Below, piece after piece: positions 6,385-9,149 of a DNA stretch of 9,149 bases (positions are counted from its first letter, which is position 1; each line of letters begins with the position of its first letter). Location: positions 1 through 9,149 of the forward strand of contig CAYYEP010000024.1 in assembly GCA_964470995.1 (NCBI GenBank), read 5' to 3'. Source of the stretch: UBA5738 sp964470995. GTDB taxonomy: Bacteria; Patescibacteriota; Minisyncoccia; Minisyncoccales; UBA5738. Under the pieces are notes generated by a model that did not search any database, was not told where the DNA came from, and saw nothing but the letters and a program-made list of their open reading frames with translations. Made by a program: the position numbers and the translations under genes.

Positions 6385-7185
6385 CTAAAAAGTAAAGATT
6401 TTCTTCAGAAAATCACTGACTGACTGCCAAAATCCGATTTTGGACTCTTTGTCGCTTTCTGCTTCTTCGCCGGCGGGGGTGATGTTAACTTTTGCCGTGC
6501 AAACCCCGTTCTCGCATTCAATCTCGGTGGGAGAAATTTCTTCGGTTGCCGATTGTGCCTCCTCGGCCGCCTTCTGGGCCTCGTACTGGCTTGTCAAATC
6601 CTTGATTTGGGCTTTAATTGACGCGATCTGGGCGTCAACATCGCCTTGCGGCGCCGTTTCTGTTTCGGCAATTTCTGTTTCTACCGCCTCCGCTTCGCTT
6701 TCGTCCGCGGTTTGAGTTTCGTTTTCGGTCTCCATGGCTAGCGCCGCCTCGTCGCGCCTCATTTTATCCACCTCGCCCTGAAGATACGCGATTTTCTCCG
6801 TGATTTGGCGAACCATCACAAACTTTTCCACTTCGATCTTGATAACTTCGGTCTTGGCCGCAATCTCCTTGACTTGAGTATATATCGCGTCAAGTTCGTC
6901 TTGCGACAATTCTTTTTGTTCGGTTGTTTCCGTTTCTTGCTGGTTTGTATCCGTTTCTTGCGCGGTTTGAGCGGTTGCGGTCGTTTGCGCCGCAATATAC
7001 TCCTGCACTTGCTCGGTCAATGATTGCGCTTGCGCCTCCAACGCTTGAATCTGGTCGGTCTGGCTTACCGTATCCGCCTCAATCAAGGTTTCTTCTTCGC
7101 CGTCGGCGATAACGTTTCCTCCCAAGAGCAAACCGCCCGTGATCACAAACGCCAGCACCGAAATCCACTTCACGTATGTATTCAT
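6385..7185 (-). CDS. Secreted coiled-coil protein of unknown function, 266 aa
   Basis: Residues 1-27 are a signal peptide (hydrophobic 7-24, likely cleavage after VIA). Two helical, heptad-like segments follow: about 42-66, and about 92-145, with a third at about 178-212. They are separated by Thr/Glu/Gln-rich linkers (67-91 and 146-175) that look disordered. Residues around 220-235 carry a Cys pair (ECENGVC) that could form a small disulfide loop. The chain ends in an amphipathic segment FWQSVSDFLKKIFTF with alternating aromatic and basic residues, which may touch the membrane. The protein is strongly acidic. I do not know its function; a structural or scaffolding role in the envelope is a guess. 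The leader holds a hairpin at 7247-7262 and the gene ends at a strong terminator. No clear promoter lies in the 133-bp gap to sortase 2, so read-through from sortase 2 is possible. Confidence 0.85.
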   Translation of the reverse strand: MNTYVKWISVLAFVITGGLLLGGNVIADGEEETLIEADTVSQTDQIQALEAQAQSLTEQVQEYIAAQTTATAQTAQETDTNQQETETTEQKELSQDELDAIYTQVKEIAAKTEVIKIEVEKFVMVRQITEKIAYLQGEVDKMRRDEAALAMETENETQTADESEAEAVETEIAETETAPQGDVDAQIASIKAQIKDLTSQYEAQKAAEEAQSATEEISPTEIECENGVCTAKVNITPAGEEAESDKESKIGFWQSVSDFLKKIFTF

Positions 7186-7246
7186 AATTTAATTTGGTTT
7201 TGCGCTTGGCTTAGTAAATGCAATTTTAATTTAAGTGTCGACCTCC

Positions 7247-7262
7247 ACGTCCTATCGGACGT
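7247..7262 (-). promoter_or_regulatory. Hairpin in the leader of the coiled-coil gene
   Basis: ACGTCC-GATA-GGACGT: a perfect 6-bp stem with a 4-nt loop about 62 nt before the ATG, followed on the minus strand by GGAGG and not by a T-run, so it is not a standard terminator. It may be an mRNA 5' stabiliser or control element. Confidence 0.4.
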
Positions 7263-7318
7263 AATTTTAAATATTAGCAAATAACCGCCGCAAAATGCAA
7301 TATGCCGCCAATCGCAGG

Positions 7319-8128
7319 TTATTTTACACCCGTTAAAATCGCTTCCACTGCAATCCGGTTTAAGTCCCGGCCAGGCGGCCAACAGCTTACCAATACCAGC
7401 GAATTGCCCGACGGCGGCTCGCCCGACAAGTCGCCGCCCTTTGCGATAATCTCGCTTCGCGTTACTGAATAGGTATAAATCTTATCTCGAAAATATACCG
7501 CAATTTCATCGCCTGCGCCCAATTCATCGATCCGCGAGAATGCCGTATCATGTTTAATATCAGGCCAGTTGTCAGGCGCGCTATGTCCCAACAGCACCGT
7601 TTGTCCCTCTTGGCCGAAAAGCGCCGATGCCGGATAGCGTACCGCCCCGTCGTCCAATTCGTTATGCAAAACCCGGTTATCATAGCTGTCCGAATCAATA
7701 ATCGGTAGTTCGGCCCCGATCTTTTCGATATAGATGACATTCTCATAACCATCCAAGGCCCCAGTGGAAATGGCTGTCAACGGTTCGGCTGCCAACCCGC
7801 CCCCTGCCGCCGCCGGCGCTTCCGCGCCGCCATCGGGCGTATTTTCCGTTATCGCGGGTTCATTCGCGGTTTGCCGGCTGTCGTCGATCAACTCCTGCAC
7901 CGTCGGCGACGTGGCCATATCCGAAACATTGGGGATTGCGTTCAATACCGCCGCCCGTTCGTGTTCGTTTAAGCTTTCTTCAATACCAAAACCGGTCAGC
8001 AATAACGCCGCAAGGATAAACATAACCGCCTTTGCCCTATTTGAAATGACAGGTCCGTTAACTTCCCCCATATATACGTTTTTTCGAGGCGGCGTCAAAA
8101 TAACATCGTAGAGACGCCGCCTGCCCAA
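7319..8128 (-). CDS. Sortase 2, membrane-anchored cysteine transpeptidase (269 aa from TTG)
   Basis: The catalytic barrel (about residues 129-266) carries His182 in LLGHSAP, Cys249 in LVSCWPPG and Arg258 in DLNR. It is a clear paralogue of sortase 1, with shared stretches such as FSRI-EL and GNSL-LVSCWPPG. One membrane helix lies at about 33-48. A long Ala/Pro/Gly-rich, poorly ordered linker (about 70-128) follows and includes ISTGALD just before the barrel. Two starts are possible: the TTG at 8128 and an ATG at 8071 (residue 20, 250 aa). I chose the TTG because it sits one base from the position of the CAP start relative to the matching leader element, but neither has a clear Shine-Dalgarno sequence. 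The gene is 110 bp downstream of the thrombospondin-repeat protein, which may be a substrate. No clear terminator follows it. Confidence 0.92.
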   Translation of the reverse strand: MGRRRLYDVILTPPRKNVYMGEVNGPVISNRAKAVMFILAALLLTGFGIEESLNEHERAAVLNAIPNVSDMATSPTVQELIDDSRQTANEPAITENTPDGGAEAPAAAGGGLAAEPLTAISTGALDGYENVIYIEKIGAELPIIDSDSYDNRVLHNELDDGAVRYPASALFGQEGQTVLLGHSAPDNWPDIKHDTAFSRIDELGAGDEIAVYFRDKIYTYSVTRSEIIAKGGDLSGEPPSGNSLVLVSCWPPGRDLNRIAVEAILTGVK

Positions 8129-8129
8129 A

Positions 8130-8177
8130 TTTATTTATCTGCCAGAATACCCACCGGCTCCGCCCCAGGGCAGTTTA
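8130..8177 (-). promoter_or_regulatory. Structured leader element, copy B (candidate cis-regulatory RNA)
   Basis: On the minus strand it runs from TAAACTGCCC (8177) to TAAATAAA just before the TTG start of sortase 2. Fold equivalent to copy A: helix 1 TGCC (8172-8169) with GGTA (8151-8148); a 4x4 internal loop (8168-8165 / 8155-8152); helix 2 GGC (8164-8162) with GCC (8158-8156) closed by a GGA loop. The block GGTATTCTGGC is identical in both copies. Copy B lacks the extra hairpin of copy A. A competing helix CTGCC / GGCAG (8173-8169 / 8143-8139) is possible here, but is broken by a mismatch in copy A. Confidence 0.6.
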
Positions 8178-8204
8178 CTCGCCGCGCATTTTAAGAAGCC
8201 TCAT

Positions 8205-8216
8205 CCGGCGCGCCGG
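8205..8216. terminator. GC palindrome, possible weak terminator
   Basis: CCGGCGCGCCGG is a perfect 12-bp palindrome 22 bp after the stop of the thrombospondin-repeat gene. On the minus strand it is followed by GATGAGGCTTCTT, which has no proper T-run, so termination would be weak at best. It could also be a protein-binding site. Confidence 0.35.
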
Positions 8217-8238
8217 GCCTATTAACAACAAACGAATA

Positions 8239-9149
8239 TTAGTCCAGAACACCGGTAGAAACCTCGGTTGCGGCTCCCAGTACCGAACCCTTGGCTCCCA
8301 TATCGGCCGCCAATTGCGAAACCTTTCCGGCAATCTCGCCAATCAAGCGTTCGATTTCGTCCAAATCGATCTGGGCACCGGCCACCTGGGGTTTAATCCC
8401 GCCGCGGCTGGAACCGCGCGCCCAATCTCCGGGATGGCTGGAATGCGAGCTTGATGAAGATTTTGAGGTTTTTTCAAACGCCTCGCACTTCGCGTCATCG
8501 CCTCCGTCCTCGCTGGCACAAATCCACGTCCAGGGACCGTTGCCGCTGATTTTGGTAAACTTTCCTACTGCGCAAAAATTAGTATCCGGCGACGATCGGA
8601 AACTCTTGCCGTCAGAGGAGCCGCAAACCGCGGCGGTTCCGCTTTTGCCATTATTATCGTCTTCATTTTCACCTTCATCGTCTTCTTCATCCTCGTCCTT
8701 GTCCGGATTATCGTCGCCCTCATCGGTATCGGCAACACTGGCCGAACACTGGGCGTCTGCGCCTTCGCCCTGTCCGGCGCAAGTCCAGCTCCAGGGACCC
8801 TCTCCGGTTATTGCCGAAGCCTCGCCGGTTTGGCAAAGATTATCGCCGGGCGCGGTCTTGAATTCGCCACCATTGGGATCGCCGCAAACACCGGCAATGT
8901 TATTTTCGGAATCGCCGCCGCCGTCGCATACATCGCCCAACCCGTCACCGTCGGAATCCCTCTGATCTCTGTTCGCCGTCCGGGAACAATTGTCGCAAGC
9001 GTCGCCCACATTGTCGCCATCGGCATCGGCCTGATCCGCGTTGGCAACCGCAACACAATTATCGGTGCCATCTTCTACGCCGTCCCCATCCCGGTCGTCA
9101 ATTCCAGAACAGCTAGTGGTTTTAGACGAATCGGAATCATCGCAATCGC
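8239..9149 (-). CDS. Secreted thrombospondin type 3 repeat protein, 5' part missing
   Basis: The frame is open through the right edge, so 302 C-terminal residues are visible; the GTG at 9009 lies inside a repeat (DADGDNVGDACDN) and is not the true start. Visible residues 1-75 are thrombospondin type 3 repeats (DRDGDG, DADGDN, DSDGDG spaced with cysteines), a calcium-binding, extracellular fold. Next come two copies of a Cys-containing module (about 88-136 and 175-223) with the pattern CG-G-F, LC or FC, GPWxWxC, AxC. They are separated by a very acidic, probably disordered stretch (about 140-166). A Ser-rich linker follows, then a short helical region (about 258-285), and the end VLGAATEVSTGVLD. 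There is no C-terminal membrane helix, so it is either secreted or held by other means. The signal peptide must lie outside the window. Confidence 0.9.
   Translation of the reverse strand, partial: DCDDSDSSKTTSCSGIDDRDGDGVEDGTDNCVAVANADQADADGDNVGDACDNCSRTANRDQRDSDGDGLGDVCDGGGDSENNIAGVCGDPNGGEFKTAPGDNLCQTGEASAITGEGPWSWTCAGQGEGADAQCSASVADTDEGDDNPDKDEDEEDDEGENEDDNNGKSGTAAVCGSSDGKSFRSSPDTNFCAVGKFTKISGNGPWTWICASEDGGDDAKCEAFEKTSKSSSSSHSSHPGDWARGSSRGGIKPQVAGAQIDLDEIERLIGEIAGKVSQLAADMGAKGSVLGAATEVSTGVLD

Noticed and set aside
6265..6423. Plus-strand ORF of 52 codons starting MKTLFIDIGTGS
   Set aside because: It runs straight through the terminator at 6304-6333 and into the antisense of the coiled-coil gene; the start resembles some nucleotide-binding proteins, but nothing further supports it.
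7186..7262. Third copy of the leader element upstream of the coiled-coil gene
   Set aside because: A hairpin followed by GGAGG is present, but the TAAACT, GGTATTCTGGC and TAAATAAA blocks are missing or too weak.
8180..8262. Frameshifted C-terminal membrane tail for the thrombospondin-repeat protein
   Set aside because: The +1 frame after STG gives about 25 codons with LLLIG and basic residues, but Asn and Arg interrupt it and it is too short for a membrane helix.
8291..8965. Plus-strand Ser/Pro-rich open frame of 224 codons
   Set aside because: Shadow of the acidic and Ser-rich regions of the thrombospondin-repeat gene.
942..9149. Recoded TGA stop codon
   Set aside because: All seven visible stops are TAA or TAG, which hints at it, but no gene shows an in-frame TGA and the sample is small.

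Overview
The window looks like part of a surface-protein island from a bacterium of the Candidate Phyla Radiation (Patescibacteria), probably an assembly from environmental DNA. The grounds are the combination of genes: sortases whose active site reads LVSCWPPG, a membrane-anchored CAP-domain protein of the FAH-SP / AGENLA type, a small secreted coiled-coil protein, and large secreted proteins made of Cys-rich repeats, PKD/Ig-like domains, a DUF11-like domain and thrombospondin type 3 repeats. No housekeeping gene, tRNA or rRNA is present, so a class-level placement is not possible. All genes read on the minus strand, and their stops are TAA or TAG with no sign of a recoded TGA.

In order of transcription (right to left): (i) 9149-8239, the C-terminal part of a secreted Ca-binding thrombospondin type 3 protein, cut by the window edge; (ii) 8128-7319, sortase 2, preceded by a structured leader; (iii) 7185-6385, a secreted coiled-coil protein closed by a strong terminator; (iv) 6087-5119 and 5095-4364, a two-gene operon of a CAP-domain membrane protein and sortase 1, preceded by a second copy of the same leader and closed by a terminator; (v) 4192-1841, a 783-residue multidomain surface protein; (vi) 1679-942, a secreted protein of unknown function; (vii) 770-1, the N-terminal part of a second Cys-rich repeat surface protein, cut by the window edge. 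The left three genes each have their own sigma-70-type promoter with 17-bp spacing (two have exact consensus hexamers) and the two complete ones end in intrinsic terminators, so they look like single-gene units.

Taken together the locus encodes secreted proteins and two membrane-bound transpeptidases that could attach or process them. No classical LPXTG signal is visible. A short [VI]STG peptide recurs in the large surface protein just before its membrane helix, at the very end of the thrombospondin-repeat protein, and inside sortase 2 itself, which makes it a candidate recognition or regulatory peptide.

The most unusual feature is a pair of leader elements directly upstream of the CAP gene and of sortase 2. 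They share the blocks TAAACTRCCC and GGTATTCTGGCRGRTAAATAAA (split here by ambiguity codes), a 4-bp helix, a symmetric 4x4 internal loop and a GGC/GCC helix around a variable loop. I do not recognise this as a known riboswitch. There are no gene-free stretches longer than 300 bases; the longest gap (6088-6384) holds a terminator, a promoter-like -10 box and leader copy A.
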